Positions 36,953 to 46,509 are shown, counted from the first letter of the stretch. The stretch is 64,000 nucleotides of DNA from Pseudopedobacter saltans DSM 12145 (GCF_000190735.1 NC_015177.1:1798001-1862000), one strand, 5' to 3'. Notes: generated from the sequence alone by a model not told the origin. A program made the numbers and translations.

Positions 36953-37278
36953 ACGGCATTCTGTTTAGGTGTGAATTTTAAATAGCGGTTTACAGGCTTG
37001 CGGCAGATGATGTAGCGGGGATGCCTTTTATTGGCTGCAATTTTCATCAGTCCGTGTTCGCCGTACTTCCTGTTCAGCGAAAAGGTCTGCCATACAATGA
37101 GCGAAGCACCGCCTGCTCCGAGGAACAGGCAGATGTAAGAGTTTACGCCTGCCATATACAGTATCATCACGAGGATAAGCGTACCGAGCAGCCCACCTGC
37201 GAAAATGAACAGGTATTGCGCTTTTAGCCCTTTAAATTCCACCGTCCTGCCGATGCCTTTGTTGATATTGTAATTCAT
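36949..37278 (-). CDS. traF: Conjugative transfer protein TraF (DUF4133, VirB3-like)
   Basis: From the ATG at 37278 (MNYNINKGIGRTVEFKGLKA) the product has 109 residues, with two membrane helices (LFIFAGGLLGTLILVMILY; CLFLGAGGASLIVWQTFSL) and the usual TraF N-terminus. The frame extends 25 codons upstream but that would run into traE. Inner-membrane partner of TraG. Confidence 0.9.
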   Translation of the reverse strand: MNYNINKGIGRTVEFKGLKAQYLFIFAGGLLGTLILVMILYMAGVNSYICLFLGAGGASLIVWQTFSLNRKYGEHGLMKIAANKRHPRYIICRKPVNRYLKFTPKQNAV

Positions 37279-37289
37279 AAGGCAACGGA

Positions 37290-37595
37290 TTAAAGGAAGA
37301 ATGAACGCAGGATAGTAGCGGCAACAATCAAGAAGATACACGCACCAAACCACGAAGCTGCGGTCTTACTCGTGTCGGGGTCGCCGGAACTGAATTTGTT
37401 GTACACCTTAACGCCCCCGATTAACCCGACTACCGCACCGATGGCGTAGATTAATTGCGTTGCGGGGTCGAAATAACTTGTTACCATTTGGGTAGCCTCG
37501 TTGATACCTGCCGAGCCGTTTCCCTGTGCGAACGCACCAATTCCTGACAGCATTGCCACGGCTGCCAGCAAAACTTTTTTTCTCTGTTTTTCCAT
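37290..37595 (-). CDS. traE: Conjugative transfer protein TraE (DUF4134, pilin-like VirB2)
   Basis: 101 residues: signal peptide (LLAAVAMLSGIGAFAQGNGS), then two hydrophobic helices (LIYAIGAVVGLIGGVKVYNK; WFGACIFLIVAATILRSFFL). Pilin-like subunit. It is the first gene of this half of the tra operon; the rest (traD, traB, traA) lies 8.3 kb away beyond the defence island. Confidence 0.92.
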   Translation of the reverse strand: MEKQRKKVLLAAVAMLSGIGAFAQGNGSAGINEATQMVTSYFDPATQLIYAIGAVVGLIGGVKVYNKFSSGDPDTSKTAASWFGACIFLIVAATILRSFFL

Positions 37596-37852
37596 AATTG
37601 AAACACATTAATTTGTTACTGTTTATCCCGCACCTTGCGAGCTTTCGGGACAAATGTCTTATGGAAAAAGAGGCGTTATGAGAAAGTGGCAGTCAGAGGA
37701 AGTGTTTGGCTGTGAGTGGCTTTGTTGGTGGGGACCTCCAGAACGGAAGTACAAATGATGGGAGGCTTTTATTGCAATTTACAGTTGGTTCAATGCAACT
37801 TTTAAATTACATTTGTACATTCATAATAAAGTCAATTTTAATCCTTTTTGAG
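37596..37852. other. Divergent spacer between traE and the defence island
   Basis: 257 bp with no gene. It holds the island promoter on its right and a copy of the dispersed motif (GTGGCAGT and AGTGTTTGGC) at 37686-37710. Confidence 0.5.
37785..37815 (+). promoter_or_regulatory. Promoter of the defence island
   Basis: TTG at 37785-37787, 20-base spacer, then TACATTTG at 37808-37815 (TAnnTTTG). First gene ATG is at 37853, a leader of about 30 bases. Confidence 0.6.
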
Positions 37853-38068
37853 ATGAAAATATCAGGCAGACATATTGGAGAAATGCTGAAGGAAGCCAGA
37901 GAACAAAGACAGCTAACTCAAGAACAATTAGCCCAAAAAGTGGGTAAGAAAAGGAGTTACATTTCTAAGGTCGAAACTGATTATGGCAATAATATCAAAC
38001 TTCAAACCCTTAAAGAGATAGTAGAAAAGGGATTTGACGGTACGGTTAAAATTAATTTGGAACTCTGA
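37853..38068 (+). CDS. XRE-family helix-turn-helix regulator of the defence operon
   Basis: 71 residues from the ATG at 37853 (MKISGRHIGEMLKEAREQRQ); a 49-codon upstream extension would lie over the promoter. The HTH is LTQEQLAQKVGKKRSYISKV. Single-domain Xre proteins often autoregulate adjacent defence genes. It heads a run of seven plus-strand genes; 7 bp separate it from the next start. Confidence 0.82.
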   Translation: MKISGRHIGEMLKEAREQRQLTQEQLAQKVGKKRSYISKVETDYGNNIKLQTLKEIVEKGFDGTVKINLEL

Positions 38069-38075
38069 TTTGTAT

Positions 38076-38972
38076 ATGGATAAATTATTGAAGAACGCTT
38101 TTAAAATGCAAATTCAATCCAAAGAAGGATTTGAGTTCGAAGAATTTATTGATGAACTGTTTCTTTTGAAATATGGCGTTGATAACTATACGCCCATCAG
38201 GAGGAATAAGGATAAAGGCAATGACGGTACTATTTTGCCCGAACAAAAGATATTGGCTTGTTATGCGCCAAGAAAATATAGCAAAACTGATTTTGAAACA
38301 AAAGTTTTAGGTGCAGCAAATAAAGAAGGAGATTTTGAAAAATACCAAAAAAACTGGAAAGACAAATTTCCAAATTGGGAAATGTATGTTAACCACGAAG
38401 TGTCACCGGAACAATTTACACTAATTCAGGGTTTAGATGGCGATACTTCGATTAAGGGGATAGACCAAATTCTTTCTATTGTTGATGAACTTGTATCAAG
38501 TAAAAAAAGGAAACTTGCAGCCTACTTAGGCATTGAAAACTTTTTTATACAGGACTATATTCAGGAAATCATTAATGACCTACTGAATGCCTCAAACGAA
38601 GAAGATAAAGCTCTGCATTTCGACAGGAAAACATTAGTCCCTCCCCAAAAGAAAATCGAACTCAACTTTGAACAGGAAGATTGGGACGGGATGAACTCGG
38701 AAATGGTATTGGTTATGGCGGAGTTTAATACGATTACCAATATACTTTCGGGATATAATGATGATGAGATTAATACCCTGAAAAGAAGGGTTATAAATGA
38801 TTACAATAAACTTTCAGGAAATTTCAAGGAGAGATTATATAATCTGACCGACCAATATACAACGACATATGGAAATATTAAAGATGATGAATATGTAAAA
38901 TGCGTAAAATCTATATTGCTGTATATGTTTGAACAGTGTTTAATAGGCAGAAAAACAGAAAATGAACTATGA
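38076..38972 (+). CDS. ABC-3C system effector-type protein (nuclease-fold N-terminus)
   Basis: 298 residues from ATG 38076 (MDKLLKNAFKMQIQSKEGFE). The N-terminus FEEFIDELFLLKYG then IRRNKDKGNDGTILPEQKIL resembles a PD-(D/E)XK fold, but the next strand reads ACYAPRKYSK and has no plain Q/E-x-K pair, so its catalytic state is uncertain. A helical C-terminal half (NFEQEDWDGMNSEMVLVMAE onward) fits the ABC-3C C-terminal domain class. Its stop overlaps the next start (ATGA), as in ABC-3C loci. Confidence 0.6.
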   Translation: MDKLLKNAFKMQIQSKEGFEFEEFIDELFLLKYGVDNYTPIRRNKDKGNDGTILPEQKILACYAPRKYSKTDFETKVLGAANKEGDFEKYQKNWKDKFPNWEMYVNHEVSPEQFTLIQGLDGDTSIKGIDQILSIVDELVSSKKRKLAAYLGIENFFIQDYIQEIINDLLNASNEEDKALHFDRKTLVPPQKKIELNFEQEDWDGMNSEMVLVMAEFNTITNILSGYNDDEINTLKRRVINDYNKLSGNFKERLYNLTDQYTTTYGNIKDDEYVKCVKSILLYMFEQCLIGRKTENEL

Positions 38973-39259
38973 TATTACCGCAGCCTGAAAGCAATCTTAA
39001 AACCAACCTTATGGTATTGGGAGCAGATATTATAAGTATTATGGGTAATTCCCCTTTCAAAAACAAATACGTTATCGTGGATGATATAATGAATAAGTTT
39101 TTAAACAGGGATAAAGATAGGACACCCGACCTTTTTCTGTATGCCTTGACCTTCTTGCATACGATTGGCAGCATTGAGAAAAAAGGATATAAAATTAAAT
39201 TGGTAAAGAAAGAAAACCAAGAAGAAAATCAAACAAGTTTATTCGACAATGTTAATTAG
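38969..39259 (+). CDS. ABC-3C middle component
   Basis: 96 residues. LKTNLMVLGADIISIMGNSP and YVIVDDIMNKFLNRDK, then DLFLYALTFLHTIGSIEKKG, match the small winged-helix-like middle components that couple effector and ATPase in ABC-three-component loci (probably group 6). Overlaps both neighbours (4 bp upstream, 11 bp downstream). Confidence 0.7.
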   Translation: MILPQPESNLKTNLMVLGADIISIMGNSPFKNKYVIVDDIMNKFLNRDKDRTPDLFLYALTFLHTIGSIEKKGYKIKLVKKENQEENQTSLFDNVN

Positions 39260-41024
39260 AATATATTCAGAAACCAACCTTATAGATGCTGTTCCATTTC
39301 ACAATGGAATAAACATCATATTGGGCAAATACTCTGGGGATAAAGAAGCACGAGGGATTAATGGTATTGGCAAATCTACGTTGGTCAGGCTTGTTGATTT
39401 TACCTTATTAAGCGGTAAAGCAGAAAAAAGATTTGCTCAAAAAAAGTATGACTTTTTACGTGATGATGAACACACGATTACTTTAGAAATTGAAGTACAG
39501 GAACAAAAATATTTTATCAAGAGGGGCTTTGCCGATACAAAAAAAATATTTTTCGGGAAGCGACCGGATGCTCTTGATGAATATGAAAAATCTGAAATGC
39601 CGAAATTGCTGGAAGGGATATTTTTTCCGACAGAAAACAACGAAGTATTCTTTGAAGGAAAAAGATATGGAACGTTGATGGAATTTTTTGTTAAGGACGA
39701 CTTGCAAAGTCAGCAAAGAGTTGACCCTTTAAATTTTGTTTCTTACAATGCCAATGCAAGAGAAAAGGCATTGTATAATTTTTATTTGCTAAATCTCCCG
39801 ACAAAAACACTTTTAAAATATAACGAAGTATCTTCTGAATACGAAAGGTATAATAATACGGTAAAATCCCTTTCAGAAAAGGTTAAAGCAGATACAGGTA
39901 AAGATATTCAGGAATTTAGAACAGAGCGGTTAAAGATTGAAAAAGACATTGCTGCACTCGAAGGCAGCCTGAAGGAATACAATTTTCTTGCTAATCACAA
40001 AGAAATAGAACAAAAATTAAATCAGGTTATATCTGAAATTAACGAGCAATCTGTCATCTATCATAATACAAACCGGAAATTAGAAAAACTAAAATCCTCT
40101 TACAATGATGTGTCTTCTATCGACCTGGACAAAATTCGTAAGCTCTACAATGAAACCGTGGCAACATTCGGCAACTTTGTAAAAAGGAGTTTGGATGAAG
40201 TTATAGACTTTAAAAAACAACTACTGACGAATAGGAATAAATATTTGTTGGAAGAAGAAAAGAAATTACAATCATCAATCGACCAGAGTTTAACGCAGCT
40301 TGAAAAATTAGAAAAGAACAGGAGCCAATTATTTTCATTGCTAAAAGAGAGAGGTGCATTGGATAGGATTGAAAGCACTTATGAAAGATTAGTCAATGAA
40401 AAAACACTTTTAGAACGGAATACCTCAATTGTACGAGAAATTGACGAAATAGAAGAGATATTGGGAAACTCCAATATTGTTATCGCAGAATTAAAAAGAG
40501 ATATTGTCAGCGAGCTAAATAAGCAGCAATCATACCTTGATGAGTTGAGATTGTTATTTCAGCAAATTCTTGAAAATGCAATTTATTTAGATGAAGAATT
40601 TGACAACTCTTATTTTAATATCACATTAAACTCTACTTCGCCGAGAAACCAATTGCCTTTTAAAATAAGTTTGGAAATCCCTAAAGCTGATGCGTTAGGA
40701 CAAGAGCGTTTGAAAATCGTAGCGTATGATTTAATGGTCTTTTTAAAGAGCAGGATTGACAAGCGTAATATTCCGGATTTTCTTGTACACGATGGTGTAT
40801 TTCACGCCATATCATACAAAACAATATCCAATGTCCTGAACTATATGTACCACAAATCAAACGAGCTGCATAACTTTCAGTATATCCTTACTTTCAATGA
40901 AGACGAAATTGATTTAAACGGGGATGAAAATAAGTTCGGCAAGTTCGATTTTGATTGGTCTAAACAAGTGATTGCTGAATTCTCAGATACCGAACAGGAA
41001 ACAATTTTTAAACGATTTTTTTAA
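39249..41024 (+). CDS. ABC-3C SMC-like ATPase with DUF2326 domain
   Basis: 591 residues. Walker A is GINGIGKSTLVRLVDFTLLS near residues 37-56. A long coiled coil fills the middle (VSSEYERYNNTVKSLSEKVK; KLQSSIDQSLTQLEKLEKNR; LLEEEKKL), and the C-terminal DUF2326 part has PDFLVHDGVFHAISYKTISN. Such ATPases are the sensor/motor of ABC-three-component systems proposed to act in conflicts with phages. The next start follows the stop directly. Confidence 0.82.
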   Translation: MLIRIYSETNLIDAVPFHNGINIILGKYSGDKEARGINGIGKSTLVRLVDFTLLSGKAEKRFAQKKYDFLRDDEHTITLEIEVQEQKYFIKRGFADTKKIFFGKRPDALDEYEKSEMPKLLEGIFFPTENNEVFFEGKRYGTLMEFFVKDDLQSQQRVDPLNFVSYNANAREKALYNFYLLNLPTKTLLKYNEVSSEYERYNNTVKSLSEKVKADTGKDIQEFRTERLKIEKDIAALEGSLKEYNFLANHKEIEQKLNQVISEINEQSVIYHNTNRKLEKLKSSYNDVSSIDLDKIRKLYNETVATFGNFVKRSLDEVIDFKKQLLTNRNKYLLEEEKKLQSSIDQSLTQLEKLEKNRSQLFSLLKERGALDRIESTYERLVNEKTLLERNTSIVREIDEIEEILGNSNIVIAELKRDIVSELNKQQSYLDELRLLFQQILENAIYLDEEFDNSYFNITLNSTSPRNQLPFKISLEIPKADALGQERLKIVAYDLMVFLKSRIDKRNIPDFLVHDGVFHAISYKTISNVLNYMYHKSNELHNFQYILTFNEDEIDLNGDENKFGKFDFDWSKQVIAEFSDTEQETIFKRFF

Positions 41025-41837
41025 ATGGCAAACTATCAATTACCTCCTTTAAAAGATGAAAGGTTATTTGAGGAACTCACTTGTGATTTATTCAATTTTG
41101 TAGAGAATACCTCGTCATATGAGAATACAGATTTTCAGACGTTTGGTGTGAAAGGACAAAATCAGAAAGGTATTGATGTCTTTTCTTCTAAAACAAAAAC
41201 GGTTATACAGTGCAAATTGAAAAGAATTGGAAGAAAAGATGAAACTATAAGGAAAATTCTCATTCAGGATATAAATACTGATTTAGAAAAAGCAAGAGAT
41301 TTAGCGATTGATTTTGACAAATTTGTTTTTGCTTCTACGTTTCGTGACGATGCTCAAATACAGGAATACCTAAATCAAATTAAAAGAGAAAAGGAATTAC
41401 CTTTTCATTTATATTACTGGGGATGGGATACCATAACAAAGCATATTGAGCAATCAGAGGCGTTACTGCATAAGTATTTTCCAAAGTTTGTAAAGAAAGC
41501 CAAGCCTGTAAAAGCAAAAATTGAATTACCCGACGGAGCGTTGGGTAAAGAGCTTTCCAAGAAGAACTACATTGATTATTTAAAAAAGCGATATGGCGAT
41601 TGGAAACAAATTGAATTAAGTAAAAAGGGAGAAAAATTCAATTGGGCTGCTTTTACTATTTCATTGTCTAAAAGATATAAAGCGTCAGGGATTAATTATG
41701 TTGATGTTCGGCATTTTGATGACTTAGCATCGTATCTAAAAAGCCGGATTGATGGAACAATAATGGGAAAAGTGAATAAGTCTAAAGGGATAAAAAACTA
41801 TTCCGTGTTTGAAGAGTTTTCGGAAACTGAAATCTAA
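41025..41837 (+). CDS. PD-(D/E)XK restriction-endonuclease-like protein
   Basis: 270 residues. LPPLKDERLFEELTCDLFNF holds the helix Glu; FGVKGQNQKGIDVFSSKTKT then VIQCKLKRIGRKD gives the Asp and Q-x-K of a Mrr-like active site. A C-terminal part (YLKKRYGDWKQIELSKKGEK) is separate and not recognised; it may bind a partner. Its start abuts the ABC ATPase stop, and 33 bp precede the OLD gene. It could be a fourth ABC-3C protein or a link to the Gabija pair; the sequence cannot decide. Confidence 0.7.
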   Translation: MANYQLPPLKDERLFEELTCDLFNFVENTSSYENTDFQTFGVKGQNQKGIDVFSSKTKTVIQCKLKRIGRKDETIRKILIQDINTDLEKARDLAIDFDKFVFASTFRDDAQIQEYLNQIKREKELPFHLYYWGWDTITKHIEQSEALLHKYFPKFVKKAKPVKAKIELPDGALGKELSKKNYIDYLKKRYGDWKQIELSKKGEKFNWAAFTISLSKRYKASGINYVDVRHFDDLASYLKSRIDGTIMGKVNKSKGIKNYSVFEEFSETEI

Positions 41838-41870
41838 TAGGTTTCAAACTTAAAAAAACCTTATCTTCTA

Positions 41871-44012
41871 ATGTATATTTCTAAAGTCAGCTTGGTCAAT
41901 TATAGAAATTTTGCAAATGCAAGTTTTCAATTTAACAAAGGAATAAATACCATAATCGGAGAAAACGGTTCTGGAAAAACAAATGTCTTTAGGGCAATAA
42001 GGCTATTATTAGAAGATGCCTCCTTGCAATATGCTTATAAACTGACCGATGGAGATTTTAATAGGTCTTTGGACAAGGGAAAATGGAGAGGTCATTGGAT
42101 TATTATCAGTATTGAATTTGATGAGCTTAACGATGAAGAGGCAATACAGTCATTGTTCATTCACGGTGTTGGAGTTGCCGCAGAAGATTATGTAAAAAAA
42201 GCTACTTACAACCTTTTCTTTCGTCCTAAAGCGGACATCAGACAAAAACTTTCCGAATTAGCTGAAGGAGATGCTGCTGGCTTACAAAAGATACTCAATA
42301 GCATCACAATTCAGGATAATTACGAAACTTTCTTTACTGGAAAAAGTACTGCTGATTTTAATGACCCTGATGTATATAAGGAAATTGTAGGCGATTTTGA
42401 AAATGTGGTTTTCCCATCTACAATTGATGCTTCCAAATTTGGCTCTAAAATTCCGCATCAATTATCTGTTTCCAAAGAAATCTCTTTCACATTCATCCAA
42501 GCCTTAAGAGATGTAGTAAGTGACTTTCATAACAATAGAACTAATCCTTTACTTACTCTATTGAAAAATAAAAGTGGAGAAATCAAAGAGGAAGATTACC
42601 AACCTATCAGCGATTTGGTTGAACAATTAAATGAAAGCATTGAAGATTTGCCCGATGTACAAAATATAAGGTCAGATATAAAATCAACCATTCAGGATGC
42701 CGTAGGTCTTACCTATTCTCCATCTTCATTATCCATTAAATCAAGTGTTCCCAATGAAGCCGAAAAATTGTTACAATCATTGAAACTTTTTATCGGAGAA
42801 CCAGGCGAGGAATATGAGGGCGGTATTCACGAATTAAGTTTGGGAGGTGCTAATCTAATATTTTTAACCCTGAAATTACTTGAGTTTAAGTATAGAAAAT
42901 CAAAAGATACATTTGCCAACTTCCTTATTATTGAGGAACCGGAAGCCCATATACATAACCATATTCAAAAGACCTTATTTGACAAATTGGATTATGGAGA
43001 TACTCAAATTATCTATTCTACTCATTCTACACAAATTTCCGAAGTAAGTAATGTTGATAATATAAACATCCTTGCAAAGAAATTAAATTTTGCGGAAGTA
43101 TATCAACCATCAACTGGTTTAACATCTGAAAGCATCAATCAAATACAGCGTTATTTGGATGCTGTAAGAACCAACCTGTTATTTGCAAAAGGAGTAATAT
43201 TAGTTGAGGGCGATGCAGAAGAGATTTTAATACCAATAATGGTCAAAAAAGTATTTGGTGTAAGTCTTGACGAACTTGGAATTAGCCTCATCAATATACG
43301 AAGTACAGGCTTTGAGAATGTAGCCCAACTTTTCCACGATAGCCGTATAAGAAGAAAATGTGCAATTCTAACAGATTTAGATGATGCGATTTGTGATACA
43401 ACTATTAATGACGATGATAGCGACCGATTAAAAAAATACAAGAGAAAAGTTGAGGCATCTAAACAAAAAGGATTAGAACGTAAGGCTAAATTAGATGTCT
43501 TTGAAGCAGAGAATGATTGGATAAAGGCATTTTATGCTGACTATACTTTTGAAGTTGATTTTATAACCGAAGGCAACGAGGAGGAAGTAATAGCTATAAT
43601 TGACCAAGTATATACAGACCAACCAACAAGAGTACAAGCTAAAACTGATATTGAAGATGATGGTGTTGCGGTTTATGGAAAGCGAGTGCTTACAATGGCT
43701 AAACAGGAAGGTAAAGGTTGGTTTGCTATAATGTTAGGCAAGCATATTTCTTTTAAGACGGAAATTCCAAACTACATAGTTGATGCCATTCTTTTCGCCA
43801 AAGAAACATACTCCAACAATATTATTGCCGACATCATTGAATATAGGATGAACAAACATTTTTATGATGATGATGCTTTGGATTTTTCATCTTGTAGGGA
43901 GAGCCTAACGAAGTATAGAGCCGAAGAAGCAACTTTAGATGACCTTGCTTTTGACTTGGACTTGGTAATACCAGATGACCAACTATTAACATTCATAGAT
44001 AAATTGAAATAG
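41871..44012 (+). CDS. gajA: OLD-family ATP-dependent nuclease (GajA-like)
   Basis: 713 residues. ATPase: Walker A IIGENGSGKTNVFRAIRLLL (residues 28-47), signature HELSLGGANLIFLTL, Walker B FLIIEEPEAHIHNHIQ. TOPRIM nuclease: GVILVEGDAEEILIP (Glu) and CAILTDLDDAI (Asp pair). With the downstream UvrD helicase this is a class 2 OLD system, i.e. Gabija-like. It is longer than the well-studied GajA (about 580 residues), mainly in the C-terminal region. GajA cuts DNA when nucleotides are depleted during phage infection in the known system. Confidence 0.8.
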   Translation: MYISKVSLVNYRNFANASFQFNKGINTIIGENGSGKTNVFRAIRLLLEDASLQYAYKLTDGDFNRSLDKGKWRGHWIIISIEFDELNDEEAIQSLFIHGVGVAAEDYVKKATYNLFFRPKADIRQKLSELAEGDAAGLQKILNSITIQDNYETFFTGKSTADFNDPDVYKEIVGDFENVVFPSTIDASKFGSKIPHQLSVSKEISFTFIQALRDVVSDFHNNRTNPLLTLLKNKSGEIKEEDYQPISDLVEQLNESIEDLPDVQNIRSDIKSTIQDAVGLTYSPSSLSIKSSVPNEAEKLLQSLKLFIGEPGEEYEGGIHELSLGGANLIFLTLKLLEFKYRKSKDTFANFLIIEEPEAHIHNHIQKTLFDKLDYGDTQIIYSTHSTQISEVSNVDNINILAKKLNFAEVYQPSTGLTSESINQIQRYLDAVRTNLLFAKGVILVEGDAEEILIPIMVKKVFGVSLDELGISLINIRSTGFENVAQLFHDSRIRRKCAILTDLDDAICDTTINDDDSDRLKKYKRKVEASKQKGLERKAKLDVFEAENDWIKAFYADYTFEVDFITEGNEEEVIAIIDQVYTDQPTRVQAKTDIEDDGVAVYGKRVLTMAKQEGKGWFAIMLGKHISFKTEIPNYIVDAILFAKETYSNNIIADIIEYRMNKHFYDDDALDFSSCRESLTKYRAEEATLDDLAFDLDLVIPDDQLLTFIDKLK

Positions 44013-44015
44013 GCT

Positions 44016-45836
44016 ATGTTCGTTTGGGAAAAAGGAAGTTTGAATGATGAGCAAGAAGTTGCAATCTTGGAGAAAGATAGTGTACTCTTGATTGCCTGTC
44101 CTGGTAGTGGAAAAACGAGAACGCTTACATACAAAATCGCTTACGAATTAAGCAGGCTAAATTCCAATAAAGAGTTCGTTATTGCAATTACATACACGAA
44201 TAACGCTGCTGATGAAATTAAAGAACGGGTTGAATTATTGGGGGTTGATACTACACAATTATGGATTGGTACAATTCACTCATTCTGTATGGAATGGATA
44301 TTAAAGCCTTACCATCTGTATTCTGAAAGGTTGAAAAACGGGTTTAAAGTTTGTAATTCCTTTGATACTGAAAAGCTCCTAACCGAATTATGCAAAAAAT
44401 ATAGCAATCCAAAAGTTACTTTTTATGATTTTCAATATTATGCTACCATAAATGGTACATATAAGTTTACATCAAAAAATAGTAATCAGAATAAGCATAT
44501 CAAAGCTATTCTTCAAGAATATTTCGGAATATTAAAAGAGAATAGTCAATTGGATTTTGAGCAGATACTTTTTTATGCTTATGAATTATTGAAATCAAAG
44601 CCAATCATTTGTACCATCTTATGCAAATTATTTCCATTTATTTTGATTGATGAATATCAAGATACTAAAGAGATACAATACCATATAATATCAAAAATAT
44701 TAAGTGCAAACAACGGGTGTTCAAAAACATTAATTGTTGGCGACCCTAACCAATCTATTTATCATTCTTTAGGTGGTTATCCGATGCCAAAGGATGATTT
44801 GGAAAAACTTTTGGGGTTTAACTTGATACAGTTGAGTTTAGACAAAAATTACAGGTCATCTGAAACCATAATAAATTACTTCGATTATTATAAAACATTT
44901 GCTACCCCTATTATAGCATTCGGAAACGAAAAAGATTATAATAGTTTAATCACATATAACTTATCGGTTTCGTTAGATAATTTGATAGAAGAAATTGCAA
45001 AATTGATTTTGTTTAATGTCCGTGAAGCCGGAATTAGCCCTAATGAAATTTGTATTGCAGCACCTCAATGGGTTCAGATTGCAAGTATTACAAGGAAGGT
45101 AATGATTAGACTTCCGGATTTTAGTTTTGACGGACCCGGTATGGCTCCGTTTTCACGGGACATTGAGAATTTTTGGTTTAAAGTTGCAAGAATTGTTTTG
45201 ACAGAACCATCGCCCTATATGTACGTTCGTCGTTTACGTTGGAGTAAAGAAGTTTTGAACGAACTTGATGCTGCGGGAGTAGATGTATCAAACTTATCAA
45301 ACAAAGAGTTTTTGAAAATCTGCAATTCAATTGAAGTGAATGAAAATGATGGTTTAACCTACTTACGTTCTTTCTTTGAAAGAATTTGTGAAAGCCTGAA
45401 AATACAAATTCCGAATTTCCCGTTACTTGAAGAACATCACACATCATTTTTTGCAAGTTCAAAAAATAGAATACAAAGGCTTATTGACGAGGGAAATCCA
45501 TTTATTGGAGAGATTGAAAATTTTAGAAAAGTTTTCAGGCAAAGAGATGGTATAACCGTTTCAACTATTCACGGCGTAAAGGGAGAGGAATATGATACAG
45601 TAATAGGTTTTGCTCTTCTTAATGATTATGTCCCACACTTCAACGATACAAACGGTTACGAAAATTCTAAAAAATTACTTTACGTTTTAGCTTCAAGAGC
45701 AAGAAAAAATTTACACTTAATCTCTGAAACGTCAAGAGGGATAAATTATTACAATCCTGAAGGGAAAAGCCCTACACCTCATTTGCTCGAATATAATTAT
45801 GAATATTCGATTGTTGCTCTTGACAATTCCGATTGA
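44016..45836 (+). CDS. gajB: UvrD/PcrA-type helicase (GajB-like)
   Basis: 606 residues. Superfamily 1A motifs: Q-motif LNDEQEVAILEKD, Walker A ACPGSGKTRTLTYKIA, motif II FILIDEYQDTKEIQ, motif III VGDPNQSIYHSLGG, motif IV DKNYRSSETIINY, motif V STIHGVKGEEYDTVIGFALL, motif VI YVLASRARKNLHL. It starts 3 bp after the GajA stop. In Gabija, GajB helicase/ATPase works with GajA. Last gene of the island; tra genes resume on the opposite strand 26 bp later. Confidence 0.82.
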   Translation: MFVWEKGSLNDEQEVAILEKDSVLLIACPGSGKTRTLTYKIAYELSRLNSNKEFVIAITYTNNAADEIKERVELLGVDTTQLWIGTIHSFCMEWILKPYHLYSERLKNGFKVCNSFDTEKLLTELCKKYSNPKVTFYDFQYYATINGTYKFTSKNSNQNKHIKAILQEYFGILKENSQLDFEQILFYAYELLKSKPIICTILCKLFPFILIDEYQDTKEIQYHIISKILSANNGCSKTLIVGDPNQSIYHSLGGYPMPKDDLEKLLGFNLIQLSLDKNYRSSETIINYFDYYKTFATPIIAFGNEKDYNSLITYNLSVSLDNLIEEIAKLILFNVREAGISPNEICIAAPQWVQIASITRKVMIRLPDFSFDGPGMAPFSRDIENFWFKVARIVLTEPSPYMYVRRLRWSKEVLNELDAAGVDVSNLSNKEFLKICNSIEVNENDGLTYLRSFFERICESLKIQIPNFPLLEEHHTSFFASSKNRIQRLIDEGNPFIGEIENFRKVFRQRDGITVSTIHGVKGEEYDTVIGFALLNDYVPHFNDTNGYENSKKLLYVLASRARKNLHLISETSRGINYYNPEGKSPTPHLLEYNYEYSIVALDNSD

Positions 45837-45862
45837 ATAAATAACAAAAGGGAGCCGTCTTT

Positions 45863-46498
45863 TCAGACAAACTCCCCAATGTCAAAATTCCCCAAATCAT
45901 TTTTCCGCAAAGTGGAAGAACTGTCGTCCGTTTCAGTGGAGAGTGTGCTATCCAAAAGCTCGGCAATTTTTCGGGAAGCACCCTCAATGGAATTTTCCAG
46001 TAGGCTGAATAATTCGGTTCCCTGTAATTTCTGAACTATGGCTACCGCTGTTTCCTTTTGAGCCTGTTCCAAATTTTCTTTTTGGAGCAATGCCCCTACG
46101 GAGCTTAGTTCGTCGTAGGTAACCCCTTGGGCAAAACCGTTATCGCCACCGGATATTCCGTACCTGTTCCACTCTTCTTCCTCTTCTTCCAAATCAGGCA
46201 TATTGCTGAAAACTTCGTCCAGTTCTTCCTGCGGAATTTGAATGCTGACGTTTTCGTTTTCGTCGTATTCAATGTCTAAATTATCAGGGTTTATCTCCTG
46301 TTCCGTTATTTGGCTTTCATTGGCAGTGTTTGGCACTGAAAGGCTTCTTACTGGCTTGGGTTGCCCCATAATATCGGGCAGGTTCGGGTTAACTTTTTCC
46401 TGTTTGGACTTTTGCTCCGACCTTTTATGAATGACAATCTTATCCTGCAAAAGCAGGACAATGACTATCAGCAGGCAAATCACAATTACTATTTCCAT
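45863..46498 (-). CDS. traD: Conjugative transfer protein TraD-like
   Basis: 211 residues: N-terminal membrane helix (IVIVICLLIVIVLLLQDKIV), then an acidic region (EELDEVFSNMPDLEEEEEEW) and a helical C-terminal half ending in DLGNFDIGEFV. Its place before traE, in the traB-traD region, fits TraD of CTnDOT-type elements, but the match is by position and general form. Interrupted from traE by the plus-strand defence island. Confidence 0.65.
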   Translation of the reverse strand: MEIVIVICLLIVIVLLLQDKIVIHKRSEQKSKQEKVNPNLPDIMGQPKPVRSLSVPNTANESQITEQEINPDNLDIEYDENENVSIQIPQEELDEVFSNMPDLEEEEEEWNRYGISGGDNGFAQGVTYDELSSVGALLQKENLEQAQKETAVAIVQKLQGTELFSLLENSIEGASRKIAELLDSTLSTETDDSSSTLRKNDLGNFDIGEFV

Positions 46499-46509
46499 AA
46501 TCAGATGCT

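Noticed and set aside
43151-43441. 96-codon minus-strand frame inside the OLD nuclease gene
   Set aside because: Shadow frame opposite the TOPRIM coding sequence.
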